Positions 21,989 through 34,079 of a stretch of 64,000 bases of DNA are shown piece by piece (within the stretch, counting starts at the first letter, position 1; every line of letters begins with the position of its first letter). Under the pieces are notes generated by a model that worked only from the letters and a program-made list of their open reading frames with translations, was not told the DNA's origin and ran no database searches. The position numbers were made by a program, and so were the translations under genes. Origin of the DNA: Portulaca oleracea (lineage: Eukaryota > Streptophyta > Magnoliopsida > Caryophyllales > Portulacaceae); the NCBI GenBank assembly GCA_029582165.1, contig CM055876.1, positions 13,783,501 to 13,847,500 on the forward strand, written 5' to 3'.

Positions 21989-23314
21989 TTAGCTGGCATC
22001 CCAGTTTCTGCCTTTGATTTCTGGCTCTTCTTTCGGTAAGGGCAAAACCAAGATATCCTTCTTGACTAGTCGGTTGAGAGCATGAGAGTAAGGAACATCC
22101 AACGGCGTATAGGTCTCGTACTTCGGTACATAAGGCCCCTTGTGCTGGATAGAGTTAGTCTCCATAATCTTAGGAGGGTGGCTAGCCGTACTAGTGGCCC
22201 TCTTGTTGTTGCTGGACCCTTTCCATCCAGGCGAAGTGGTGTTATCATTGTGCATCGCCTCTAATTGGACACAAATTTCCTTCAAGTAATCAAAGTCTTT
22301 GACGACATGGTACCCCAAGTGCTTAAAGGTAGACAGTCGTAGGCGGAGAGGGATCGTCTCATTGATGTGGGACAACTTCGTATGCCACCTCTCAAAGTAA
22401 TCCATAAAGGACTCATCATCCCGATGCTTCATGGTGGTTAGGGCATCCACCATAGCTTGTTTATTCTGGATGCGGCTGTAATGGTTGATGAAAGCTTTGA
22501 ACAGCTCACTCCAATTGGCTTTAATTTGAGGTGACAGCGCATGATACCATACCTTTGCTTCGCCATATAGGGTGGATGGGAAGACGGTAGAGTATAAACC
22601 GACATCAATTCGGTTTAAAGGTGCCAGTCTCATGAACTCCTCAACATGATGAATAGGGTTCTCAAAAGGTTTGAACCTAATATTTGGCACTTCCACTTTG
22701 TCAGCTATTTTCAGAGTTGGCTGAACAGGCAATGGAATCTCCAGGTACTTGTCGGCAAAGGCCGGCACAGTGCTCATTGCCTTAGTGACGCTTTCTAACT
22801 TCTGCTCAAGGGCCTTAACAGCGAGGTGCCTTGTAGGTTTTGACACTTCAGGAGTATTAACCTTAGCCTTAGATATCCCTATTCCTCCAGAATCTGAGGA
22901 TGTCTTGCTGATCTCAGGTCCAGATTTGTACCCATGCAATTCTTCGTCATCCACTTCATCATTCAGCCCTAATTTGGTGTTGATCTTAGTGATGGCTTGC
23001 AGCATACCATCCATCACCTGTTGTTGTTCATTCAGCCTTTTGCTCATCTTCTGCTTCAGCTCTAGAGTATTAGCAAACACAAGACCTTGCATTTTGGTGT
23101 AGAGCTCGTCCAAATGCTTCGTGATGTTGGCTTCGGTGCTTTGGACCGGGATCTCTTGGAATTGCTCTCTAGACATGATGCAGCCACTAGTTGCAGATGG
23201 ATCATAATGCGGATTTAGAATCAAACGACCAGTTCGTGGATCTCGAATGCGAGCTCGGAGTCGATCACCAATGATGCACGCGTGGAAATTCAAAGTTAGA
23301 ACACTCGATGACAT
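21989..23314 (-). pseudogene. Gag of element B, nearly full length
   Basis: From ATG at 23314 (MSSSVLTLNFHACIIGDRLRARIRD) the frame stays open for about 440 codons: a coiled-coil-prone stretch (TLELKQKMSKRLNEQQQVMDGM), the capsid-like core (NIRFKPFENPIHHVEEFMRLAP, YGEAKVWYHALSPQIKANWSELF, DDESFMDYFERWHTKLSHI, KHLGYHVVKDFDYLKEICVQLEAM) and a basic tail. A TAA at 21989 cuts it just before the zinc-knuckle remnant (FCRYHRCRGHDTEKCWTL). A few codons present in copy A (KQRLKGSLS) are missing. Frame choice follows similarity to A; an upstream ATG at 23344 is less likely. Confidence 0.9.
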
Positions 23315-24060
23315 ACTCTGACACGTACTACCCGATGCATGCATGCCCTAACGGACCTATATGATCCTAACTGACTCGGTGCATATATGCTGACACAAAG
23401 GACTCACTCACCTTTTGGGAGTGCATGGCCTAACTCTATATGGACCTATGGACAAAACATTATAAAGGGCCGCACAAAGCCAAACATAGCGAGCGGGTCA
23501 TAAATTGATAGGTTCAAGTCAGTGTTTCTCAATTCGGATGGGCCCAAAACACAGGCCGACCGTTTTAAGGAGAATCTGTAACTTAGCCCAACAATTCACA
23601 TAGCTCAAGCCACATTGACTATTAAGCGAACTAGAATAATGTTTAACAAGATTGACGACCCATTTTTTTTTTAACCTTCTTTCTTTTTTTACTTCTTTTA
23701 CTTATTTATTTATTTATTTATTTTAGTCGAAGAAAATGGATATTGTAAAGGATTGAATAAAGCCAACAATAAGCGAGTCACAATTAATTTATGGGTTTAA
23801 TCAACAAATCCAATAGAGTTGGGCCTAATAACGGGCTGGCAATAAATGCGGTGGATTTATTAATTAAATTAACAAATTAACTTTCTCGAGATTAGTGACT
23901 ATTATGCAATCTAAAACGCTATCCATTAACTTTGTTGGACTTTTAATTAATTTTTGGACCTTCGTTAGGAGAATTTCGTAAAGGGCCATATAATATCATC
24001 AAAGGCAAGTCAATTTTTATTTATTAATTAAAATAATCACCCTTAAAGCATAAATGGTCC
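23315..24060 (-). other. Element B leader, gag-proximal part
   Basis: Non-coding and collinear with the leader of element A. It stops at 24060 in the word AAATGGTCC, where element A continues with CCTTCCACTTGGG. The continuation reappears at 35689. Confidence 0.85.
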
Positions 24061-24509
24061 TGATGAGGGCATATAGTGACTAAATATTTGGAGCATTTTG
24101 ATAGTGAAACTTGGGGGATAATGTACTTAATTGATCTTTTATGTCTTTATTTCACTATTTTAACTGAGTTCTGAGTGTTTTGTTCAATTCATGCAGATTA
24201 TGATATGAACTTCAAAGCTCACATCTATTACTTGTTTCATCATTGAAAGGGCTTTCCGAAAATATATTATAAGGTCAATTCCGAGTTGAGATGAAGGAGT
24301 TATGAGTAAGATAGCAGAAAGTGTGCGAAAACTGATATATGTCCAATATTTCGGTCACCCTTTTTTTTCCACACTTATGATATGACTTTGAGGCTTATTG
24401 CAATGGAAAGTAGACTCCTAGAGCTTTCTGAAAAGTCAAGAACCAAGTCAATCGGACGTCGGACGAAGGAGATATGGCCGAAACAAGAGGACCTAGAAAA
24501 TTCCAGAAC

Positions 24510-24618
24510 CAACACGACCCGTGTTGATTTCAACACGTTCCGTATTCGCCTCCAAAAAGTTCAATTTCTCCAGAAACCATCAACACGACCCGTGTTGGGT
24601 TCAACACGGTCCGTGTTG
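24510..24618. repeat. Cluster of CACG/CGTG palindromes in LTR F
   Basis: Four dyads lie here: CAACACG-ACC-CGTGTTG at 24510-24526 and again at 24581-24597, an imperfect one at 24532-24546, and CAACACGG-T-CCGTGTTG at 24602-24618. A pyrimidine-rich CATC tract follows. Confidence 0.85.
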
Positions 24619-26743
24619 GCCCTATTTATGACGATTTGGTCGTTTCAACTTCTCTTAATGGTTATATAATTGTATATTCAGCTAATTCATCCATATTCAT
24701 CCATCACCATCCACCTTCATTCATTCACTACCATTCACCATCCATCTCCATCTCTACCATCATCCATCCCTTCCTCCACAAATCCATCCACATTCATCCT
24801 TAGTTGAAGATTGAGAGTTTATTGGAGTTCGAAGATCGATTCTCAAGAAATCCATTGAAGTGGAGCAGCAAAAGTGCCCACCGCTACCATTCAAGCGAGG
24901 AACGATTTCCATCTCGGTTTACTTCTCTTTCTTTTAGATTTCCATGCTTTCTAGAATAAATTTTGATATGTTTTGTGTTTTGAACATGAGTAGTGAGCAA
25001 TTTCTTTTAGTTTGGGGGATAATCCCTTTCAAGTTTCTCTTATGGATTGAGTATTGTTGGATTGAACAAGTTTGTTTATCTAGTTTGAATGCATTTTATT
25101 TATCCTTTGAATATGTATGTCATTGCTTTTGCTTGATCACCATTAGCATGAAATTAGATTGTTGAATGAAGTACCGAACGGAGAAATTCGATAATCGGAA
25201 CCCTTAGGATAAACTAGTTATGAAGTGAACTAGACATAGAAGACTTTGTGTAATGCCCCCAGGTTACTAACCACAGGATTAAGCTAACAAACCACTTAAC
25301 CTAATGATTAGCAACGGATAATCACCTAAGAGTATTACCGCCGCCCATGAAAATGGACTAGGCTAAGACTAATACCCACAAAACATCAAACACAAACAAA
25401 ACTTCAAACAAACCTCATTTAGACATATCTTAATTTAACACCACAAAACGGCAAATAAGACCTTTAATTACATAACCCACCAAGGCGAACGACTTCAACA
25501 TACTTGAAATTCACATTAATCACCTGCCTTCATCAACATCAAAAGTCATTTGCTTAAATCAGCACAAACACCCAACAGTCGATCTTAAGTATCTTCCAAA
25601 AGCCTCCACATTCAACTGAAACACACTCACGTTGCTTTCAGGTTCCCCCCTTCAGGAATCTGGCCCTTGCTCTTTCTTGGAGGTCCTAAAAGTAACATTA
25701 AAACTTAAAAGTGAGATTAACTCAGTACGTATACTACAGAACTAGGGAAATAAAATAACAATTAAAGCTTACTGTTTATAAATTTTAAGCGCGGCTCCAT
25801 GAAGTAAATAATTAAAAGTAAAGCCATAAAAATGAAGACATAAATAAGGCATACTGAAAGGATAGCGAAACTTGAACCAATTAAGAAATTCCAGTAACAA
25901 CACCTTAAATTGATAAATCTTAACAATCCACAAAGTAGTAACATCATAAATTATATGTTAAAGGAAGTAAGTAACCTCATAGAAGGGAATCCATGATCAT
26001 GGTTTGTAATTGAAAGACACAACTTGGATGGGCCGAATTAAAAGGATTCAAAACTTAACCTCAAAATCATTTTCTTGGCCTTAAGAAGAGGGTAAGGAAA
26101 GGATTACAAACCTTGATTAAAAATAACTTCATGACTAAAATAAACGAGTCAGGAATAGAGGAAATCAAGACATGATGAATCTTAACATACATGCCCCTAC
26201 TTGCGAACATCGGCTAGGCCTCTGTATGTGCATACCCGGACCGATCGGGAGATCCGGATGGTGGATGTCTATTCTACTGGCCAGATTTTCATGGTGTGCA
26301 TCTAAGTCACTAAATTGTAACTCCTTGGGTGCACTAAGGCACATACATAATTACATGAGGTGCATAAGGCACGTGAACATGGTGTGTACTATGACACTAG
26401 TTTCTTGGTGTGCTTCTAAGCACAATAAACCATGGGCGGGGCTTTAATAACTTTAAGAAATTTTTGAAGTTTTACCCCATAAAGTTAACTTTTCATAGCA
26501 AACTTAAACAAAAATACGTTAAAAGAACCTTTCTTGAATGGTACTTGAATTTCTTAAAAGCTTCTCAGAAGGCAACTCCTTTGCTTTTCATAACTAAGAC
26601 TTGAACTTGGTTTTTACAACATGAGTTGGTATAACATAAATTATAAAAAAAAAAAAAAACACTACATGGTTATAATAATCAAAGTAAATCACTCCTAATA
26701 CATAAGGAAATTTACCCATAAAAGGAGTATTGTTAGTGTAAAA

Positions 26744-26749
<6 letters not shown>

Positions 26750-26785
<36 letters not shown>
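26750..26785. repeat. (AT)n microsatellite
   Basis: A run of AT dinucleotides in the 3' LTR of element G. Confidence 0.95.
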
Positions 26786-26795
<10 letters not shown>

Positions 26796-27717
26796 TTTAT
26801 ATCCTTGATATAAATGTATACATGAGAACCATTTTAGCACATGTTCAAAATATAACCAGAATAATTAATTAAGTACAGGAATTTCATAAAACCAAGTAGT
26901 ACACATACCTGAACCTGAGAAAAACACCATTGAATGAGCAGAGACTTGAACAGCGGGAGAGCAGCGATCACTTAGAGGAACTTGGAAAAGAAGGAATGTA
27001 GAATTAGATTTTTATTTAGCTAGGAGAATGAAGAAAATATCTTAAATAAATAAAAAAACCCGGCTTGCACTACGAACCTAATTTCCTAACATTCACTAAA
27101 AAGCGCATAACCCTCACTATAGACATCGTATCGTTGCATAAAAGGACTTTCCGGAAAGCTTAAAACACGCTTACGGCTTTACAGTTAACCTCAAGGGCCA
27201 AAAACATGATTAAAAGGGTCAAAACACTCAACCACCTAATCTGCCCAGGACTTGCACATGTCGACTAGCGTTTTTCAGAAAACGATATCTTGAGTTATAT
27301 TAATCGGTTTTGGGCCTATAAGCTGTCTACGGAAAGCTTATGACTCGTACTCAAACTTTCATTTTCATCACCCACTGATTTAAGTTTGGGAAGAGGTCGA
27401 TCTTTAACCTATCCTAAGGGCAGCCACTAAAAGTTTACTTCTGGAAATATTCAGAAACTTTGTCCTTCACTAAAAAGTTTATAACATGCTCATCCGGCAA
27501 CCTATGGACGCATGCCATACCATTTCGGAAAGCTTAGAGTCCCTCCTAAAACTTTCATGTTCAGACATAAGCCATAGAAATCTCTAGCTAGTCGGAAAAC
27601 ACCTATTTTTGTTCTCCCATCATAAAAATCCCAGATTTGCGCAGGTTAACGATTTTGGCCATAAATCCTAAAATATACATCAAAACGCCGAACCGTAAAA
27701 ACAAGGTGTTAGATAAC

Positions 27718-29222
27718 TGATAAGTGTTTCTTGTATATATGAGAACTTGGTTGTTTTGATGAGAATTTGGGGAATATTTGATCTGATTATATTATTTTAT
27801 ACCCGAATTTCCTATATTACGCTTGTTTGGAGTTTGGTGAGTTTTGTAGGTAATTTGTGAAGAATCGATGTAAACCGAGCTTAAAATCAAGAGTAGATAC
27901 AAGTTATGAGCTTAAAGGACCAAGAAGTGAGATGTTGGATCACCCAAGGCCGAAACAATGGCCCAAAGGACTCCTAGGCCTGAAAAAGCAGCGGCACGGG
28001 TGGTGCCAAAGGAGGCACGGGTAGTGCCTATGACCAGAACATGAGAAAAATTGAAGTAGTGCACTGACACGGGTAGTGCTAGGAGGCACGGTCCGTGTCA
28101 GCAGGGGCACGGTCCGTGTCACCCCTGGCACGGTCCGTGTCGCCTGCGTCTCTTCATTTTCGGCGGTTTTGAGTTGCAATTTGCCTATATTATGCTGTTT
28201 TCGGCTGTTTTTGAGGAGAATCATCATTCTACCATCTTCCATTCCATAACCTAACCCTAATCCATATCCTTCCATACCATCCATCTCCATCTCTACCATC
28301 ATCCATCCCTTCCTCCACACATCCATCCACATTCATCCTTAGTTGAAGATTGAGTGTTTATTGGAGTTTGAAGATCGATTCTCAAGAAATCCATTGAAGT
28401 GGAGGAGCAAAAGTCCCCACCGATCATCATTCAAGCGAGAACGATTTCCATCTCGGTTTACTTCTCTTTCTTTTAGATTTCATGCTTTCTAGAATAGATT
28501 TTGATATGTTTTGTGTTTTGAACATGAGTAGTGATCAGTAGTTTATTTTAGTTTGGGGGATAAACTCTAATTAGTTGCTTTCATGGATTGAATTTTGTTG
28601 GATTGAACAAGTTGTTATCTAGTTTGAATGCATTTCATTTATCCTTTAATTATGTATGTCATTGTTTTTGACTGGCCACCAAGAATATGGAATTAGATTG
28701 TTGAATGAAGTACCGAACGGAGAAATTCGATAATCGGAACCCTTAGGATTAAACTAGTTATGAAGTGAACTAGACATAGAAGACTTTATAATTAGGGGTC
28801 ATTGGATAATTTGATCTTTAACTTAGTTGAAATTGAAATAACCACGACAGTAGGTGATTGATTTTGCTAAGCAAACCGTTTCATTGCCAAAAGCTCGCTA
28901 CGGAATAATTTATGCGATTATCGACCCTAAAATGTACCAAATTGGTGACATACATGTTCAATCCACTTATTTGATTCATAGAGTTACTTAGGTTTTATCC
29001 CCTGAACGTCTTTTTCCTATTGATTGGATCTTGTGATTTGTGTGAATATTAGTTAGATTTGCTATTTGTTAGTGAATAGAATTAGCTATAGATTGATCTC
29101 ATTCAAATTCCGACTGATTTAGCAATCACATAAGAAGCTAGTTTGGTGTGTAGTTAGCAAAGTCCCTGTGGGATCGACCTTGATATTTGCTACACGTACA
29201 CCCGTGCACTTGCGGCTTATCA
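27718..29222 (+). mobile_element. Solo LTR J
   Basis: TGATAAG and CTTATCA form perfect 7-bp terminal inverted repeats, flanked by the perfect duplication ATAAC (27713-27717 and 29223-29227). The 1505-bp body matches F over most of its length. No interior or second LTR is present, so it arose by LTR-LTR recombination or is a short non-autonomous element. Minus-strand frames at 27940-28332 read through palindromes and repeats and are not genes. Confidence 0.92.
27993..28141. repeat. Cluster of CACGG palindromes in LTR J
   Basis: Six related dyads: GGCAC-GGGTG-GTGCC (27993-28007), GGCAC-GGGTA-GTGCC (28014-28028), an imperfect one at 28066-28080, and three with the core CACGGTCCGTG near 28087, 28108 and 28129. 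The middle one of the last three is flanked by GGGG and CCCC. Confidence 0.85.
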
Positions 29223-30619
29223 ATAACACACCAATCTACCTAATCATGCAAGAATTTTAATCGAAATACCTTTATTTAATTTCTGAAAATACAAAAAGTG
29301 AACCAGATTATAACCCTCTTGTAGATTCATGAGCATCCACTCTTAAAACTTTATAATTTCACCTAAACACTTCTTAAAACCCATTTAGCTCCTCATACTC
29401 ATACAACTTCAGATTCCAACTTCCCAGAGAATCATCTTTCAACCCATATTACTAACATGCAACACCACTAACGCATCGATCTTTACAAACCAACACCCAC
29501 ACCAATATATATTGTTAAGAAAATCCTTACTCTACTTGTTCTATAACCATCCATACACATGCACCACCATTTGAATAGGTTTTCAAAACTTCTTGCAAGA
29601 TTAACAACTTGAAAGTCACATGCATGTTCATTATTTGTAAAGACTTTACTTAATCCACTCAAAAATCACAAAGACTAGCCAACACTTACCCAAGTCCTTC
29701 TCTTGAAGTTGAAAATTTCCACTCCTTCTTTGCTAGACACAAGAACTACAACTTCCACCTCTGAAAATAACATGAAATACCACACAAAAATCAGATTTAG
29801 TTCATAAAATTTTAGAGAAATGAAGAGGAGGATTAAGAGAAGAGAAACTATACTTGGAGAGTGGAAGAACAAGGAAGCAAAGAGAAAAGGGGAGGAGGGT
29901 GTGCCAGCGGCAGCCGGAACTGAGCTCCGGTGACGGTGATCGGCGCGACGGACAGGGGGGTGTGTGGTGGTGGTGGCCGGCTGGTTGGGAAAGGAAGCCA
30001 AGGGGTCTCCACACTTAGAGCTAGGAATGCTTGTGAAGAGCTTGAATTTAAAACATCTAATACACCCTCTCATTCCTATATATAATATCACACATAATGA
30101 AAGCCCAACTCATTGCCCTCTCCCTCCTCTTGATCGACCAAAAGGGTCCAAAAGCCCACCAATTTTATCACTTTAATCTCCATTCACTTATACATATAAC
30201 CCCCAACTTAATTTACCTAATATAAAATAACCCTAAAAAAAAATATACCTATGATCTTCCAAGAATAATCATAATTTATCCCATGGCTTCTTATAATCAT
30301 TCTCTAAAGTACCCTCATAAATTCTTATACTTATCCCTTAGTTCCTCAATAAAAGAGAATTCCTAAAAAATTAAGGATCCCGGTACACAGAATTTGTAAT
30401 CGCGCTGAGATATCTTGAAATTTTAACAGAAGAATTCGAAGAGAATTAAGCTTAGTGAGACAATTAGTCGATCGTTGTGCTGTTCAAGTCCTGCAAAACA
30501 TACACATGTCAATAAAATAAAGGAGCACGCGCTTTACTTATTTCGTGAGTTAATTTTTAATCTTGATTAATTACGTTAATTAACACATATTAAGGAGGGT
30601 TTTTCCTTGGGTCGTTACA

Positions 30620-30657
30620 TCTTACTCCCCTTAAAAGAAGTGTCGTCCCCGAAACTT
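30620..30657 (-). other. Polypurine tract and pre-PPT hairpin of element G
   Basis: On the minus strand, arms AAGTTTCG and CGACACTT (one mismatch) enclose GGGA, followed by CTTTTAAGGGGAGTAAGA and then the LTR start TGTAACGACCC. It primes plus-strand synthesis. The hairpin recurs in elements C, I and L. Confidence 0.8.
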
Positions 30658-30659
30658 AA

Positions 30660-31222
30660 AGATACTACCCTCATCTTCGCGGCGCCTTACCTTAGAAAAA
30701 ATGGGGGTACTTGTTCCGCATGTCCTCCTTGGTTTCCAGGTAGCCTCCGATGTGTATTGATTGGTCACTTTTACCAGCGAGATTTCTTTGGGGCGCAACA
30801 TTCGATTCTTCGGTCCAAAATTTGAACTAGCACCTCTTCATAAGATAGATTCTCCTTGAGAGCTAATGGTTCGGGCTCGATAATGTGATTTGGGTCAGGT
30901 TTATATTTACGCAGCTGTGACACATGAAACATTCCGTGGACTTATTCCAAGTTCGTGGGTAACTTTAGCTTATGAGCCACTGGGTTAATCCTACCGGTGA
31001 TTTCATAAGTCCCGATATACCTAGGCTCAGCTTTACTTTGACGTTGAATCTTCGCACGCCCTTAGTGGGTGAGACTTTTGAGATATACCTTATCGCCTAT
31101 CTGGAACTCTAAGGGTTTCCTCCGCTTGTCAGCATAGCTTTTCTGTCGTCTTTGGGCCGTTTTGATGAGCTGCTAGATCACCCGTACCTTATCCGTCATA
31201 TCTTGTATCCGCTCGGGTCCCA
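30660..31222 (-). pseudogene. Integrase C-terminus and chromodomain remnant of element G
   Basis: With frameshifts one reads KSYADKRRKPLEFQIGDKVYLK, YIGTYEITGRINPVAHKLKLP, VHGMFHVSQLRKYKPDPNH and then YEEVLVQILDRRI, the entry of a chromovirus chromodomain. The rest of the chromodomain is visible only as scattered matches (NTHRRLPGNQGG, PPFFL). The chromodomain is thought to direct insertion to heterochromatin. It sits between integrase core and polypurine tract, as expected. Stops include one after LTH near 31060. Confidence 0.75.
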
Positions 31223-31800
31223 CTATCGGAGTTTCATCCACCTCACTCCAACACAAGGGATATCTGCATTTGCATTCCTACCAACTTCCTTGAAATCCAA
31301 AACACAAGTTCGCAGCATATCCTCTACAATCTGGTTTACTCGCTCCGTTTGGCCATCCATCTCTGGGTGATAAGAACTACTAAAGGTCAACTTAGTGTAG
31401 AACGCCTCTTGCAAGGCTGTCCAAAACCGGGATTGAAACCTGATATCCCAATCAGAGATGATATCCCTTGGAATGCCATGTAGCCTTACCACTTCTTTTA
31501 CACATGAATCCGCTAGTTGATTAACTTTCCAGCTTTGATTTATTGGAATGAGATAGGCAGACTTGATCAGTCGGTCCACGATCACTCATATTGCATTCTT
31601 CTTAGTGACCGTCAAAGGCAATCCCATGATAAAATCCATAGAGATTGAGTCCCATTTCCATGTAGGGATCTCCAATGGCCTTAGTTCTCCTGCAGATTGC
31701 TGATGTTCTTCCTTCACCTTTTGACATGTGAGACACTTGTTCACAGAATTGGTGATGTCTCTCTTCACGTTAGGCTACCAAAACTTCTCTTTTATGCCTC
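31223..31800 (-). pseudogene. Integrase core of element G
   Basis: Motifs in order: KCLTCQKVK (CxxC of the zinc finger), WDSISMDFIMGLP (first Asp), RLHGIPRDIISDWDIRFQSRFW (second Asp) and SSYHPEMDGQTERVNQ (Glu). A stop lies near 31586 (VTKKNAI) and a change DRD to DWD follows the second Asp. Triad residues remain but the frame is split. Confidence 0.88.
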
Positions 31801-32162
31801 GGTATATCTTAGTACCCCATGGGTGAACTGAGTATGGGGTGTCGTGCCCTTCGTGCATAATCCTTTCTTGTAGTTCTCAGCTCGCAAGCACACATAGACG
31901 ATTTTGGAATCTTAGGGTTCCATCCTCGTGAACCAAAAACCCTGGCATTTTTCTTTGTTCTATTCCTGCACGGATATACCTTAAATGATCAACATTCATC
32001 CGTTCTTCCTTGATTTCCACCAAAATGGAGGGTTGTACCTACAGTCCTGTCAATTGTGCCCTTACATAGACTAGCGGGACTACTTCAATCCCTGCTTTCT
32101 GAATCCTCTAACTGAGCTTTGATTTGGCCATCTTCGGTGCATCTTTGTCGTACTTATCTTTC

Positions 32163-32520
32163 CTACACAGCGCATCCAGCTGCTGAATTTGCCTTTCCTG
32201 GATGGTATTGAGTGTCTAAGTCATAATCTTTGATGAACTCCAGCCATCTTTGTTTCATTAAGTTTAACTCTTTCTGAGTAAATATGTACTTGAGACTTTG
32301 ATGATATGTGAGGGCTTTCGTAGAAACACCGTATAAGTAATGTCTCCAAATCTTCAAGGCAAAACTATTGTCGTTAATCCTAGATCAAGAACAGGGTAAT
32401 TCAGCTCATATGGCTTCAACTGCCGGGAGGCATAAGTTATGACCTTGTCATCCTCCATCAAGACACATCACAATCCTCGTTTAAACGCATCACTATATAT
32501 GACATATTCTTTCCCTTCCA
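32163..32520 (-). pseudogene. RNase H of element G
   Basis: The N-terminal half reads GLxCVLMEDDKVITYASRQLKPYE in a broken frame near 32400-32480. The C-terminal half reads LKIWRHYLYGV-like residues, THHQSLKYIF-like (here TYHQSLKYIFTQKELNL), WLEFIKDYDLDTQYHPGKAN and a degraded ALSR (AAGCAV). At least one frameshift separates the halves. It is the normal gypsy RNase H; no second RNase H is seen, which separates G from the Tat elements. Confidence 0.82.
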
Positions 32521-32579
32521 TTGGCAATGCCAAGGTTGGGGCTGATGTGAGTCTCATTTTGAGTTCTTGAAATGTTTTC

Positions 32580-33420
32580 TCATACTCTTCTGATCATTCA
32601 ATCTTGGTTGTCTTTCTCAATAGACTGGTCAACGATATACAACGGCTAGGTAATCTTAGAAAAATCCTGTATGAAACGCCCGTAATAGCCTGCCATACCT
32701 AAAAGCTCCTCACTTCGGTAATGGTTGGGGGTCTAGCCCAGTTCATGACCACTTCAAACTTTTGTGGGTCAACTCTGATCTCTCCTTTGATCACTATATG
32801 TCCTAGGAAAATGACTTATTTTTGCCAAAACTCGCACTTCCTTAACTTAGCACATAACTGACTCTCCACGTTTGTAGTGTTTTTCTCAAATGTTGTTCGT
32901 GCTCTTCTCGAGTCTTTGAGTAAATCAAAATATTGTCCGTAAAGACTACTACAACTTATCCAAAAAAATGGTATGAAACTCGATTCATAAAATCCACGAA
33001 TACTATCGGTACATTGGTAAGCCCAAAGGACATTACCATAAACTTGTAGTGCCCATAATGGGTCCCAAAAAAAAAAAAACTGTCTTAGGTACATATTCCG
33101 GCCTTACCCTCAACTGGTGACATCCAGACTTTATATAAATCTTGGAAAACACGCCTGCCCCTTGCAACTGGTCAAATAACTCATCGATACGGGGCAGCGG
33201 ATACTTGTTCTTGATAGCAACCTTGTTTTACCCCTGGTAATCGCTACACATCCTCAGGCTTCCGTCCTTTTTCTTAACAGACAAAACTGGTGCCCCCCCT
33301 CATGAGCCTTAATTGAATCAACTCATCCGGTTGGGTCTCGAGCTCTTACAACTCGACGGGTGTCATACGATAAGGCGCCTTCAATATTGGTTGCATAGTT
33401 GGTACTAGCTCTATTCCAAA
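32580..33420 (-). pseudogene. Reverse transcriptase of element G
   Basis: Seen in pieces across frames: [53 protein letters not shown], a frameshifted F/YRTRYGHYEF-like stretch and [18 protein letters not shown]. The catalytic box appears as VVVFTDNILIYSK, with the YVDD altered to FTDN. The enzyme is clearly dead. Frameshifts and stops make boundaries approximate. Confidence 0.82.
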
Positions 33421-33497
33421 ATCGATTTCCCTCCTCGGGGTAAGCTAGTTGGCTCTCCAGAAGAGACATCTGGAAAATCCCTTACTACGGGGACATC

Positions 33498-33960
33498 CTA
33501 GATTTTTATCCATTCCGGCTTACTTCTCATTACATAGCATAAGTATCCTTCAACTCCTTGGCGTATAAACTTTCTTGCCGTCGTCAAAGACACTGTCCTG
33601 AAGTTGGGCTTCTCAAATTCACCCTCGAAATGAATTTTTCCTCCTAACTGACTTCTCAGCACCACCGTCCCTTCATCACATTTTATCTTGGCTCCATGCT
33701 GGGTAACCAATCCATATCTAAGATAATATCAAATTCAGCTATGTCCATTATTGTAAGGTCCGCTGGAAAAATTTCCTTTGATACCCGAAGAGGGACATTC
33801 AAGAGCATCCTTTCACATGGTATAACTTGGCCCTTTGGTAGCCTTATTTGACATATTGCTGCCTTTTCATGATTATGTAGGCCTAGCTCAATACTAACAT
33901 GTGCAGAGATAAACTAAACGTATGCGATGAACTAGAATCAAGTGAAGCATAAATAGGACT
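33498..33960 (-). pseudogene. Protease region of element G
   Basis: The open piece MVTQHGAKIKCDEGTVVLRSQLG matches the segment after the protease in chromoviruses (DWLTQHGAxIDC). Upstream, around 33720-33960, fragments of a retropepsin are seen in mixed frames (ILRYGLVTQ-type and DSSSSHTFSS-like residues), but I could not confirm the catalytic Asp. Confidence 0.6.
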
Positions 33961-34079
33961 TGCATTTATTAAAAGAGTTCCATTTCCTCTTTGGCCTAGC
34001 TTGGCCTTCCTTGTCTTGATACACAACTTTTAATTCCCTCCTCACTTTCTCCATCTCAGCGGCGGGTGCATATAACTCC

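Larger units (their letters stand above)
25249..30619 (-). repeat. 3' LTR of element G, containing solo LTR J
   Basis: The LTR spans from the G terminus to GTCGTTACA at 30619, next to the polypurine tract. Without J and one copy of its target duplication it is about 3.86 kb, in the long range typical of Tekay. Around 26290-26430 it has a local array of GGTGCATAAGGCAC-like words. Poly-A (26644-26660) and AT (26751-26785) tracts are present. ORFs here are not credible. Confidence 0.85.

Noticed and set aside
29675..30176. 138-codon and overlapping frames as a gene
   Set aside because: Inside the 3' LTR of element G, partly GC-rich simple sequence, no recognisable domain.
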